A stretch of DNA of 64,000 nucleotides from Prochlorococcus sp. AG-347-I06 (GTDB lineage Bacteria > Cyanobacteriota > Cyanobacteriia > PCC-6307 > Cyanobiaceae), in assembly GCA_003281605.1 (NCBI GenBank), contig QCBM01000002.1:1-64000 (forward strand), in the 5' to 3' direction. Position 1 is the stretch's first letter. Each line of letters opens with the position of its first letter. The notes below the pieces were generated by a model that was given only the letters and a program-made list of their open reading frames with translations, was not told the origin of the DNA and did no database searches. Made by a program: the position numbers and the translations under genes. Below, piece after piece: positions 33,158-41,161 of the stretch.

Positions 33158-33271
33158 AATAAAGATTTATTAGATAAATTTTTTGATTTTTGTAGAGAAT
33201 ATCAACAAGAAATTCCACCTCAAAAGATGGCTGAGATTTTAAGAGAATATGCAGATAGATTAGATGAATGA
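33158..33271 (+). pseudogene. Coding-like fragment without a start codon
   Basis: The frame reads NKDLLDKFFDFCREYQQEI then PPQKMAEILREYADRLDE before TGA. The composition and helix pattern look like a real protein, but no ATG, GTG or TTG occurs upstream in frame before the stop at 33131. It could be a decayed gene, use a non-standard start, or arise by frameshifting from the previous gene. Confidence 0.35.
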
Positions 33272-33414
33272 TAGATACTAGAAGACCTAAGAAGGTATTA
33301 AGAGAAAAAATTTCTAGCAAAATTTATACAAATTTTTTTAAAGTTGGAATAAATTTTCTGAAGATATTTTCCTTGCAATTATTCATAATTTGAGATTTTT
33401 TTTTGATCCTTAAT

Positions 33415-33485
33415 CCGTACAATTTTGTTCCTCTAACCGCACACATAAAACTTGAAAATTACTATTCAAATGAATTAGAACATAG
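33415..33485 (+). repeat. Shared leader element, copy 1
   Basis: CCGTAC at 33415-33420 and AACCGCACACAT at 33435-33446 are separated by 14 bases. A downstream TTCAAATGAATTA and AACATAG follow. The same parts in the same order and spacing precede the 45539 gene. It ends 22 bases before the ATG at 33508. It is likely a promoter or 5' UTR element. Confidence 0.55.
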
Positions 33486-33507
33486 TTGTAGTAAAGGGGT
33501 AAGTCTT

Positions 33508-33660
33508 ATGGCACTAAACGACACATTTACTATCCAACAAATTAATTTGGATAAAAAAGACCTTTCATATTCCAATAAGCTCAAAGAAATTGAAGCTTAT
33601 TGGGATAAAGAATGTGCTGAACATCCGAGTAACAACCATTGCAAGATTTTTTGTGATTAA
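33508..33660 (+). CDS. Small protein with KEC-x-P-C-C motif (50 aa)
   Basis: From ATG at 33508 (RBS AAAGGGG, 33493-33499). It starts ALNDTFTIQQINLDKKDLSY and ends WDKECAEHPSNNHCKIFCD. The end is shared with the 33863 product (NKECIDYPNQEECLVCCN): three cysteines in the pattern KEC-x3-P-x4-C-x2/3-C. This suggests a metal site or disulfide. The longer frame from 33403 runs through the leader repeat and is not used. Confidence 0.6.
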   Translation: MALNDTFTIQQINLDKKDLSYSNKLKEIEAYWDKECAEHPSNNHCKIFCD

Positions 33661-33745
33661 AACTTTAACTTTTAGGTATTCTTACGCTTGATTTTTACAT
33701 AATACCCGTACTAAAGAATAATCAGATAGAAAGGAGGCCAAGCAA

Positions 33746-33847
33746 ATGACTAATTTAGGTATAGAAATTTTATTTTGGACAATTTTAATTTCTTATCTGG
33801 GATTAAGGTTTTCTCAAACGTGGAATGGATTCAAAAAACAGTATTAA
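33746..33847 (+). CDS. Micro-membrane protein (33 aa)
   Basis: ATG preceded by a very good ribosome site AAGGAGG (33731-33737). The product is a helix TNLGIEILFWTILISYLGLR followed by FSQTWNGFKKQY. It lies 15 bases before the next small gene, so the two are probably co-transcribed. Confidence 0.55.
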   Translation: MTNLGIEILFWTILISYLGLRFSQTWNGFKKQY

Positions 33848-33862
33848 TTAGGAGAATAGAAA

Positions 33863-34009
33863 ATGAAACTACAAACTCAGTTCGCGGTTCCAAACAAAGA
33901 ATTAAAAGTTCTTGATTACGTTAAGAAAGTAGATTTTTTAGAAGAAACTTTAAATAAAGAATGTATAGATTATCCAAATCAAGAAGAATGCTTGGTTTGT
34001 TGCAATTAA
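33863..34009 (+). CDS. Small protein with KEC-x-P-C-C motif, paralogue of 33508 (48 aa)
   Basis: Starts KLQTQFAVPNKELKVLDYVK and ends LNKECIDYPNQEECLVCCN. An AGGAGAA lies upstream at 33850-33856. Its end is homologous to the 33508 product. The final codons overlap, in another frame, a fragment that looks like the C-terminus of a LOG-family enzyme. Confidence 0.6.
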   Translation: MKLQTQFAVPNKELKVLDYVKKVDFLEETLNKECIDYPNQEECLVCCN

Positions 34010-34127
34010 AAATAAAAAAATAGCTGATCTTGGATTAATTGAAGATGAACACCTAAACCTTTTCGAATATGCATACAATGCATCAGAAACATGGAAAATT
34101 ATCAAATCATCAAAAATCTCAGATTAA
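33990..34127 (+). pseudogene. C-terminal fragment of a LOG/TIGR00730-like protein
   Basis: The frame reads AWFVAIKNKKIADLGLIEDE then HLNLFEYAYNASETWKIIK before TAA at 34125. This resembles the usual end of LOG-family (cytokinin riboside-monophosphate phosphoribohydrolase, formerly lysine decarboxylase-like) proteins: a helix with GLIxxEHLxLF then DAxExWxII. Only the last 40-45 codons remain, with no start codon. It points to a deletion or insertion edge inside the island. Confidence 0.4.
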
Positions 34128-34155
34128 AAGTAAGCTAGTTATTTTTAAATAACTT

Positions 34156-34479
34156 TTAATTACTTAATTTATAATTTGTTTTAACAGTTTTTATTATTGA
34201 ATCTTGTGGTTCTTCACTTGGGAAACAATTAATAATCCTATATTTTCCTCCTTTTTTATCAGTCTCAACAACTGTAAATTCAACGTATTTACCAATTCCA
34301 TCTCTTAAATCCTTCACTTCAGTATTTATTATCTCTTCTTTATCATTTTCGATGATACGAGATTTACCTCCGCAACTTAACAAAGCGTTTTCCTCAGTGA
34401 GAAAAAAATCTTTGTCATTACTGCAAGAAGATAAGAAAGATAAAGAGACTAATATTAGTATAAAATTTTTCATAATCAA
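34156..34479 (-). CDS. Predicted lipoprotein, unknown function (107 aa)
   Basis: A signal sequence ending in a lipobox LSSC near residue 19 (LILVSLSFLSSCSNDKDFFL) marks it as a probable lipoprotein. The mature part has two more cysteines (LLSCGGKSRII, IINCFPSEEPQD). No family is recognised. It lies between the KEC micro-genes and the Rieske gene. Confidence 0.6.
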   Translation of the reverse strand: MIMKNFILILVSLSFLSSCSNDKDFFLTEENALLSCGGKSRIIENDKEEIINTEVKDLRDGIGKYVEFTVVETDKKGGKYRIINCFPSEEPQDSIIKTVKTNYKLSN

Positions 34480-34592
34480 CTTTTTGTACTTAACTACATT
34501 ATCAATAAGGCTTATTAAATATATAGTTAAATCCCTACCAAATTATAAATTAAATTAAATCAATAATATCAGTGCAATAAATAGAAATTATG

Positions 34593-35615
34593 TTAGAAAG
34601 AAATACCCAATGCATTTAGAAAATCTTTATAAATATTTTGCCAGTGTATAACCCTTTGTTCAAGTCTATTAGGCGGACCAAGTTTAAAATTTTCCAGATA
34701 AGACTTATGAACTGATTCGACAATAACTTTATCTTCCCCAAGAAATTCTAATATACTTTTTTTCCAATTTTCTAAATCATTTTCACATAAAGATGCAGAA
34801 GCTAATTTAATTTCAATAATACACTGATCAATATTTTTAGGAAGATAATTTATTAAGACAATCCCTTTACCAGGCCAGATTATTAGATGGGTCCATGGGA
34901 GTAAACCAAAGGTATATAGATTTCTTTCATTGCTTAGAGGCGTAACAAGTACATTACAAAAATCACTGAAGAAATACTTGTAGTTTTTTATTGGACCTTG
35001 TTCTTTGTGTAGGGTATCTTTATGAGCTATTGCTACATGATAATCATCCAGTGTATTGTCATGGGCAATTTTCCAATTGCAATTTAAGGTATCAGAAAAT
35101 TCAGAAAAAATGCTGTAATTCATCTCCCATTCATCATTACATTTTCTCCCTACAAGCTCAATTTGATCATCTATAGATATTGGTTTTTTGCTGAAATTAA
35201 TCCAAATTAAAGGTCCATTTATTAAAGAGTTAACTTTTTCTAAAAAATAATCCCCTGTTTCTATTTTTGTTTCAAAATCGTACTTTAATGGCAAGGTTTT
35301 AAGTTTGCCAAAACTATCAAAAGTCCAGCCATGGTAAGGACAAAAAATACTTTTAGAAGGATTAAATTTTGTTTTTGGCAAACATAATTTTGACCCACGA
35401 TGAGGACATCTATTTTTAAAAACAGTTATTAAATTATTTTCTGAACGAGAGATAAAAAATGATTTATTAAAGAATTTCTTTTCCAATATTTCCCCAGGTT
35501 TGATTTCTCCAATGAAAATCAATGGGTGCCAATAATTTTTTGAATAGTTATCTAATTCAAGTTCAAATATTTTTTGGTCGTTATAAAGCCAAGTAGGCAA
35601 AAAACTAGTAGACAT
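34593..35615 (-). CDS. Rieske-type aromatic-ring/N-demethylating oxygenase alpha subunit, coupled to the guanidine importer
   Basis: 340 residues. The Rieske [2Fe-2S] site is C70-x-H72 ... C92-x2-H95 (RCPHRG and FCPYHGWTF). The mononuclear iron site is D190-x2-H193-x4-H198 in TLDDYHVAIAHKD. This is the full alpha-subunit architecture of a terminal oxygenase; no reductase gene lies nearby. The ATG overlaps the stop of the ATPase gene (TAATG), so it is part of the importer operon, downstream of an NtcA-like site. A role on substituted guanidines or another imported amine is inference. Alternatively it is an unrelated oxygenase (carnitine or choline-type) carried in the same operon. Confidence 0.85.
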   Translation of the reverse strand: MSTSFLPTWLYNDQKIFELELDNYSKNYWHPLIFIGEIKPGEILEKKFFNKSFFISRSENNLITVFKNRCPHRGSKLCLPKTKFNPSKSIFCPYHGWTFDSFGKLKTLPLKYDFETKIETGDYFLEKVNSLINGPLIWINFSKKPISIDDQIELVGRKCNDEWEMNYSIFSEFSDTLNCNWKIAHDNTLDDYHVAIAHKDTLHKEQGPIKNYKYFFSDFCNVLVTPLSNERNLYTFGLLPWTHLIIWPGKGIVLINYLPKNIDQCIIEIKLASASLCENDLENWKKSILEFLGEDKVIVESVHKSYLENFKLGPPNRLEQRVIHWQNIYKDFLNALGISF

Positions 35616-36379
35616 TATTTAATTTTTTGGAGGCTTCTTAAAAAATCAGATAACTCATATCTTAATTTTGAAAAATCCGAATCAAGTCTCAATTTATCCA
35701 AATCACCTTTTTGTAGATCTACTTTAACTTCTTTTATTATTCTCCCAGGATTAGGTGCCAAAATACATATTTGCTGAGAGAGCGCCAATGCTTCTTCAAT
35801 ATCATGGGTTATAAGTAAAACTGTCAATGAAGTTTTTTTCCATAATTCATATAAAAATTTCTGCATAGATTCTCTTATCTGCAAGTCTAAGGCTCCAAAA
35901 GGTTCATCTAAAAGTAGAATTTTAGGGTTAGTCGCGAGAGCTCTTGCAATTGCAATTCTTTGTTGCATTCCTCCAGATAATTCTTTTGGATACTTATTTC
36001 CTGAATCCTGAAGACCCACTACTTCTAATAAATAAGATGTTCTATATTTTATTTCTTTCAATTTATAAGAATTTAAATTCATACCAAATGCAATATTCTC
36101 AGATGCTGTGAGCCAAGGGAAAAGACTATATTTCTGAAAAACCATTCCTCTATCCAATCCCGGTCGACTAACTATTTTCCCATCGACTTTTACGTTCCCG
36201 GCAGATGGACTTTCAAGCCCAGCAATAATCCTTAATATAGTACTTTTACCTGATCCTGAGCTCCCTACAAGTGTTTTAAATTCGCCAGAACTTATTGAAA
36301 AGCTTATTCCATCAATTGCCTTTTTTCTATTTGAACCTTCCCCAAAATATTTTGAAATATTATTAACATCTAATTTCAT
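35615..36379 (-). CDS. ABC transporter ATP-binding protein (nitrate/sulfonate/taurine/guanidine type)
   Basis: 254 residues. Walker A is GSSGSGKST (about residues 39-47), the signature LSGGMQQR and Walker B KILLLDEPFGALD are present, and the switch histidine lies in THDIEEAL. It is the SsuB/TauB/NrtD-type ATPase. The start abuts the permease stop codon, and its stop overlaps the Rieske gene start. Confidence 0.93.
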   Translation of the reverse strand: MKLDVNNISKYFGEGSNRKKAIDGISFSISSGEFKTLVGSSGSGKSTILRIIAGLESPSAGNVKVDGKIVSRPGLDRGMVFQKYSLFPWLTASENIAFGMNLNSYKLKEIKYRTSYLLEVVGLQDSGNKYPKELSGGMQQRIAIARALATNPKILLLDEPFGALDLQIRESMQKFLYELWKKTSLTVLLITHDIEEALALSQQICILAPNPGRIIKEVKVDLQKGDLDKLRLDSDFSKLRYELSDFLRSLQKIK

Positions 36380-37198
36380 TTAAACAGCCCATTTACATGT
36401 ACGTCTTAGAAGAAATCTAAAACTCATATCTAAAGCAAATCCAATTAATCCAAGAACTATTAATTCTGCAAATATTTGATCTGTGCGAAAAAATCTTTGA
36501 GCTAGTTGAATCCTTTTACCTAAACCAACTTCTGCTGCAATTAACTCTGCAACAATAACTAAATTCCATGAAGTTGCAATATTAATTCTTAAAGTATCAA
36601 TAATACTTGGCAATGAGTATCTGGTTATTACTCTGATTAATAAATCTTTTGTATTTCCTCCCAAAGTAAGGGTTGTTTCAATGAGTTCTTTAGGTACAAA
36701 TTTTACTGAATCCATAACCATCAAAACATTAAAGTAAACGGTACCAATGAATATTAATGCAATTTTTGGAGCCTCTTCAATTCCTAAATAAATAATAAGC
36801 AAAGGAGAAAAAGCAGCTGCAGGCATATATCTAAGCATTGCAATTAATGGTTCACATAAAGCACAAAAAGAAGGGAAAGAACCCATTAAGATTCCTAAAG
36901 GAACCGAAATAATTGTCGCAATTATAAAACCAGCAAATACCCTCCCAGTACTTGCAAAAATATCTTCAAATAAAATTCCACTTTCAGCCATATCTAAAAG
37001 AGAATAAAAGACCGCTAACGGTGATGGTAAAAACATTTCACTCACAAGTTTTAATTGACACACTATTGTCCAAATTAAAAGGGGAATCAAAAGTGAGGCT
37101 ATTTGAAGAAATATTTTATTTGATTTTTTCGGTTCACTACCAAATGAAAAGAGGGATAAAAAATATTTATCCCTCTTGATTAATTTCGAACTAACCAT
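36380..37198 (-). CDS. ABC transporter permease (SsuC/TauC type)
   Basis: 272 residues with about six helices. The binding-protein-dependent transport signature lies around LTLGGNTKDLLIRVITRYSL and PSIIDTLRINIATSWNLVI. It sits 15 bases after the binding-protein gene, with zero gap to the ATPase gene. In Synechocystis the matching genes (sll1080-sll1082) lie beside gdmH in the same order, and the transporter is implicated in guanidine uptake. Confidence 0.92.
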   Translation of the reverse strand: MVSSKLIKRDKYFLSLFSFGSEPKKSNKIFLQIASLLIPLLIWTIVCQLKLVSEMFLPSPLAVFYSLLDMAESGILFEDIFASTGRVFAGFIIATIISVPLGILMGSFPSFCALCEPLIAMLRYMPAAAFSPLLIIYLGIEEAPKIALIFIGTVYFNVLMVMDSVKFVPKELIETTLTLGGNTKDLLIRVITRYSLPSIIDTLRINIATSWNLVIVAELIAAEVGLGKRIQLAQRFFRTDQIFAELIVLGLIGFALDMSFRFLLRRTCKWAV

Positions 37199-37213
37199 TT
37201 TAATTTATATTAA

Positions 37214-38212
37214 TTAACTAATATTTTTAACAAAAGAAGAATCAAATAATTTACTCATATCTGGTTTTTCAGGAATAAATCCTACCTTTACCATAAAGTC
37301 TGCCATTTGTTTCGCTGCATAAGGCATATGTTTCATGCCGAACCCATCACTAAAAGCTTCTAGATTTTCTGCCAAAGAAAAGAACCTAGTCCCACCCTTA
37401 TATTGTTTGTATTCGCGTGTTGGGATCCCAGCTCGCTTTGCCATAATCTTTTCAGATTTTCTTGGATTTTTTTCCATAAATTCTCTTACATCCCACCAAG
37501 TTTTAACAATTTTTTGAACATCATCTGGTCTTTCAGAAATCAAATCTCCACTTACAGCTAATAAATCAGGGATTGCACCAGGATATTCTTTTGAACTAGC
37601 AATAACTCTTGCGCCTGGCCTCTTCATTGCAGTTCCGGTAAATGGAGGAAATGCACCAACTGCATCAACTTTTCCCGCTGCGAATGCAGTTGCAGCCTGA
37701 TCAGTTGGCAGACCTTTAATAATTACATCATCTCTAGTTAATCCAACATCATTCAGAGCTAAAACAAGTAAAAAATCATCCACAACACCTTCTTCTACTG
37801 CTACTGTTTTACCTTTTAAATCAGCAACACTTTTAATTGATTTATCTGCAATTATTTGGTCATTCCCTGCAGAATTATCATTAACTAAAACAACTACTTC
37901 CCCTCCATTCTCTCCGGGTAAGAACGAAATAGTATCATTAAGAGTTTGCGAATTTCCATCGATTTTTCCAGCAGCAAAAGTTTCCATGGATTGAACATAT
38001 CCATCAAACCATTTCATCTGAACATTAACTCCATTTTTTTCAAACATTTTTTGATCAACAGCTATCGCCCATGGCCACCATCCTGCCCAGTTACTGTATC
38101 CCAAAGTGATAGGTTCTCCTTTTGGAGCGGCAGGACTTGATAATGTACTTAATGAAATCGCTAATATCAGAGCAAGCAAAGAGGCAGCAAAAACTCTCAA
38201 TTTTTTGAACAT
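37214..38212 (-). CDS. ABC transporter substrate-binding protein, probable guanidine importer
   Basis: 332 residues from ATG at 38212; a TTG at 38242 would add ten residues and lie before the signal peptide. The signal peptide is LRVFAASLLALILAISLSTL. The mature part begins ITLGYSNWAGWWPWAIAVDQ, with the tryptophan-rich start of NMT1/SsuA-like binding proteins, and contains GLPTDQAATAFAAGKVDAVG. It is first in the importer operon behind a perfect GTA-N8-TAC site. The substrate is inferred from the adjacent gdmH; the family also covers nitrate, sulfonates, taurine and thiamine precursors. Confidence 0.85.
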   Translation of the reverse strand: MFKKLRVFAASLLALILAISLSTLSSPAAPKGEPITLGYSNWAGWWPWAIAVDQKMFEKNGVNVQMKWFDGYVQSMETFAAGKIDGNSQTLNDTISFLPGENGGEVVVLVNDNSAGNDQIIADKSIKSVADLKGKTVAVEEGVVDDFLLVLALNDVGLTRDDVIIKGLPTDQAATAFAAGKVDAVGAFPPFTGTAMKRPGARVIASSKEYPGAIPDLLAVSGDLISERPDDVQKIVKTWWDVREFMEKNPRKSEKIMAKRAGIPTREYKQYKGGTRFFSLAENLEAFSDGFGMKHMPYAAKQMADFMVKVGFIPEKPDMSKLFDSSFVKNIS

Positions 38213-38269
38213 TTTTGGAAAAAAAATTTTACGTACTATCAATACTTAAAAAAAAGTAAATCTAAAGTT

Positions 38270-38283
38270 GTAATGACTGATAC
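38270..38283 (-). promoter_or_regulatory. NtcA-box (GTA-N8-TAC) before the guanidine importer
   Basis: GTATCAGTCATTAC on the minus strand, a perfect match to GTA-N8-TAC. It lies 58 bases upstream of the chosen start of the binding-protein gene and after the hypB stop. About 22 bases downstream is an AAGTAT box that could serve as -10. This is the standard layout of a class II NtcA-activated promoter, though activity is inferred. Confidence 0.6.
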
Positions 38284-38317
38284 TTTTAAGAGATTACTAT
38301 TAATTAATCAATATTAC

Positions 38318-38998
38318 TTATTTTTTAAATTTCAGAATCTTTTTACTAATCCATTTTTGCCATAAATCAAATCCAGACTTGGTTATTGAAGAAATTTCTA
38401 TAATATCTGCCTTAGGATTAGTTGATGCTATATTCGATTTTAATTCGTTGATATCAAAATTCAAATGGGGTAATAAATCAACTTTAGTTATCAAAATTAA
38501 ATCTGCTTCTCTAAACATTATTGGATATTTTAAAGGTTTATCCTCACCTTCAGTAATACTTAAAAGTGCAACTTTAAAATGTTCACCTATCTCAAATTCT
38601 GCAGGACAAACTAAATTTCCTACATTTTCCACTAACAAAATATCTAGAATATCAGGATTGATTTTTTTTTCTAGTAATTTTAAACCTCCACTAACCATAT
38701 TTGCATCGAGATGACACGCTCTTCCAGTTGTAATAGGTACTACTGGAATATTTAATTTTTCTAATCTTGCCGCGTCTAGATTAGTAGTCATATCACCCTC
38801 TAAAACAGCACTCTGAAATTCTTTTGAAAGATCTTCTAAAGTCATTTCAAGTAATCTTGTTTTTCCTGCACCAGGACTACTCATTATGTTCAAGCAGAGC
38901 AAATTATAATTATTGAACTTAACTTTATTTTTCTCGGCTTGATGACTATTTTGATGAAGAATATTTAATTCAATTTTGTCTGAAATTGGTAAATGCAT
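38318..38998 (-). CDS. hypB: HypB-like nickel-inserting GTPase (GhaB) for guanidine hydrolase
   Basis: 226 residues. The P-loop is SSPGAGKTRLL (about residue 41), followed by VPITTGRACHLDANMV, the HypB signature ENVGNLVCPAEFE, and the guanine-specificity motif TKVDLL. HypB delivers nickel to metalloenzymes. Because there is no hydrogenase here and the gene follows gdmH and hypA, it is most likely the GdmH-accessory protein GhaB. The N-terminal HypB nickel motif is absent. Confidence 0.88.
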   Translation of the reverse strand: MHLPISDKIELNILHQNSHQAEKNKVKFNNYNLLCLNIMSSPGAGKTRLLEMTLEDLSKEFQSAVLEGDMTTNLDAARLEKLNIPVVPITTGRACHLDANMVSGGLKLLEKKINPDILDILLVENVGNLVCPAEFEIGEHFKVALLSITEGEDKPLKYPIMFREADLILITKVDLLPHLNFDINELKSNIASTNPKADIIEISSITKSGFDLWQKWISKKILKFKK

Positions 38999-39038
38999 TT
39001 ATTTTTGAAAATACGTTTTTATTCTAGATCCTAATTTT

Positions 39039-39395
39039 TTACTTTTCTTTAAAATCAATAGATGCGATTTTTAATTCCCTCCCGCTAATAATTTCTTCTA
39101 AATTAAAATTGCAACATGGAGATTTATATCCATTCTCTTTCTTAGGAAAATATGATCTATTGCATTTAGAGCATTTTCCTTCAAAAGGTATTGTTTCAAT
39201 AGTAATCTCAGAGGAATCTAACCAAGAACCCAAAACTGCAGCGTTAAAAGTATTAATTAATGATATTGGTTCTACACAAGTAAATTCGCCAATCTTAAGA
39301 TTAATCTTTTCAACAACTATTTTTTCTTTATTTTTTTTCTCTGCCCACTCTTCCATGGAAAGGATAAGGCATTTTGTCATATCTATTTCATGCAC
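39039..39395 (-). CDS. hypA: HypA-like nickel chaperone (GhaA) for guanidine hydrolase
   Basis: 118 residues. It begins MHEIDMT, in which His2 and Glu3 are the HypA nickel-binding end. The zinc site is CSKC (about residue 75) with PCC near 94. The spacing fits HypA/HybF. It lies 6 bases after gdmH and 40 bases before hypB. As for hypB, the context assigns it to GdmH maturation rather than hydrogenase. Confidence 0.88.
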   Translation of the reverse strand: MHEIDMTKCLILSMEEWAEKKNKEKIVVEKINLKIGEFTCVEPISLINTFNAAVLGSWLDSSEITIETIPFEGKCSKCNRSYFPKKENGYKSPCCNFNLEEIISGRELKIASIDFKEK

Positions 39396-39401
39396 GAAAA
39401 T

Positions 39402-40592
39402 CTATCTCCATTTTTGATCAACTGACATATTGCATTTATCTGTAATCCATTCTGGTTTAGATTTTCTCGGGATCTGACCACTTACAACAAGATGTGCAAT
39501 TGAATCACAAATAACTCTAGTAGCTAATAAGGCTGTCATATCACTTACATCATATGGAGGCGAAACCTCAACAAGCTCAATTCCACATACATTTACTTTT
39601 CTGATAATGTACTCCAAAAGTTTTAATGCCTCTCGAGGTAATAAACCCCCAGGTTCAGGCCAACCAGTTCCTGGGACAAATCCAGCATCAATACAATCAA
39701 TATCAAAAGAAATATATACACAGTCAGTTCCATCAGTAGCTTTTTCAATCGCAAAATCAGCCGCCTCTTTTAAACCCATTTCACAAATATCAGTAACAGT
39801 TAAAACATTTGTACTTCTTTCCCTACAAATTTTCACTCCCTCTCTTGGTACTTGCCAACCTCCAATTCCTAATTGAACAAGATTTTTTGCAGGTGCATTT
39901 TTCATATTAGTTGCATGAAACCATGGACAGGTATGCATTCTTTCATCTAGATCTGTTTCTTGAGTATCTACATGTCTATCAAAGTGAATAATTCCTACTT
40001 TTTTATCTCCTAAATGGCGACAAACTCCTCTAACTGTGGGAAACCCTATTGAGTGATCTCCACCTAAAATAATTGGAAATGCACCACTAGCAAAAATATG
40101 AGCCACCCCCTTTGAAATTTGATCAAAACTTTTTTCATTATTTGCTGGAATTGTAAAAATATCTCCTACATCACATATAGAAATCTGCTCTCTCAGATCC
40201 ACTCCCATTTCGTAATTGTAAGGAGTGTAAAGAGCAGAAATTTTTCTTATTCCTTGAGGTCCAAATCTTGTACCTGGTCTATAAGTAGTTCCGGAATCAT
40301 GAGGCACACCAACTATAGCAACATCATAATTTCCAACTTCATTTACATTTTCAACATAAGGAGCTTTCATAAAGGTATTGATACCCGCAAAATGAGGTAA
40401 TTCTCCTCTTGAAAATGTAGATATTTTTCTATCTACAATGCTTTTAGCTGCTTCTAGACCATATTCCTTTGCTCGGGCAACTTCGTTTTCCCATCCTTTC
40501 AGAGGTAATTTTGCTTCTTTTTCTAAAGCATCCATTCCTTCGCTGGGATGCTTCCTTATAAAGTCTTGATTTTGAGATGATTCAGTAGTCAC
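39402..40592 (-). CDS. gdmH: Guanidine hydrolase (nickel-dependent ureohydrolase, agmatinase family)
   Basis: 396 residues. The manganese/nickel site residues are H180 (GGDHSIG), D205, H207 and D209 (FDRHVDTQETD), and D297 and D299 (SFDIDCID). An FDRHVD in place of the usual DAHxD, an extended N-terminus of about 80 residues, and GIGGWQVPRE match the Synechocystis GdmH group (formerly annotated speB). It splits guanidine into urea and ammonium in the cytosol. Urease genes are not in the window. GTG start. First gene of gdmH-hypA-hypB. Confidence 0.88.
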   Translation of the reverse strand: MTTESSQNQDFIRKHPSEGMDALEKEAKLPLKGWENEVARAKEYGLEAAKSIVDRKISTFSRGELPHFAGINTFMKAPYVENVNEVGNYDVAIVGVPHDSGTTYRPGTRFGPQGIRKISALYTPYNYEMGVDLREQISICDVGDIFTIPANNEKSFDQISKGVAHIFASGAFPIILGGDHSIGFPTVRGVCRHLGDKKVGIIHFDRHVDTQETDLDERMHTCPWFHATNMKNAPAKNLVQLGIGGWQVPREGVKICRERSTNVLTVTDICEMGLKEAADFAIEKATDGTDCVYISFDIDCIDAGFVPGTGWPEPGGLLPREALKLLEYIIRKVNVCGIELVEVSPPYDVSDMTALLATRVICDSIAHLVVSGQIPRKSKPEWITDKCNMSVDQKWR

Positions 40593-40731
40593 AAATTTAA
40601 AATTCTTTTTTTCACTTATTTCAATATTGTCAATAAAAATAAAAATGAACCATAAACTTGCTTAAAAAGAATCTCATTGGAACATTGTTAAATAACTTTT
40701 CGCAAAAATCAGAAAAATAACTCCATTAAAA

Positions 40732-40761
40732 AAGCCAGCCTGTATTGCTAAAAGCTGACTT
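40732..40761 (-). terminator. Conserved 30-base hairpin, copy 2, with T-tract on the minus strand
   Basis: On the minus strand AAGTCAGC ... GCTGGCTT followed by TTTT, with a 14-base loop. It ends transcription of the 40824 gene, 63 bases away, and lies upstream of gdmH. It is the second copy of the hairpin family found at 22996. Confidence 0.65.
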
Positions 40762-40823
40762 AATGACAAACGTATTTAAAAATATTTATTAATACAGTAA
40801 TAAAAGAAAGAAGAGGTAATTAA

Positions 40824-40979
40824 TTAATAAGTATTGGATATTTTGTTTTTCATATTTTCAATTTTATTGATTAATTCATCTAACCATTCTGTATTATTTT
40901 GCTCTTGTCTTTTTTGATGCTGACTGTTTTGAGTACTCATAAATTTCTTATTTATATAGTCCATTAAATTTATCTTCAT
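40824..40979 (-). CDS. Small protein with NTEWLD-x-LI motif (51 aa)
   Basis: Ends QNNTEWLDELINKIENMKNK then ISNTY, matching DNTEWLDKLINNIEDMKNK of the 45539 product; the N-terminal parts differ. ATG at 40940 would give a shorter 38-residue product (STQNSQHQKRQEQ start) that fits the shared region better. Function unknown; helical. Confidence 0.55.
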   Translation of the reverse strand: MKINLMDYINKKFMSTQNSQHQKRQEQNNTEWLDELINKIENMKNKISNTY

Positions 40980-41161
40980 AAATTACAAGAATCAATAAGC
41001 AATAATACCAAATCGATTGATAAGACAAGCTTTAGTAGCATTTCATACAAAGCTAGCCATCACATATTATCTAAAAAAACCTAAATCTCTTCTATTAAGT
41101 ATTTTCTACGATGTTTTTATTTGCGATTCTGAGTTGAATTGGAATAGATATAGGTCTTCCT

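Noticed and set aside
40593-40760. Possible guanidine riboswitch upstream of gdmH
   Set aside because: The ykkC-type conserved segments are not present; only a terminator hairpin for the upstream micro-gene and a TTGACA box are seen.
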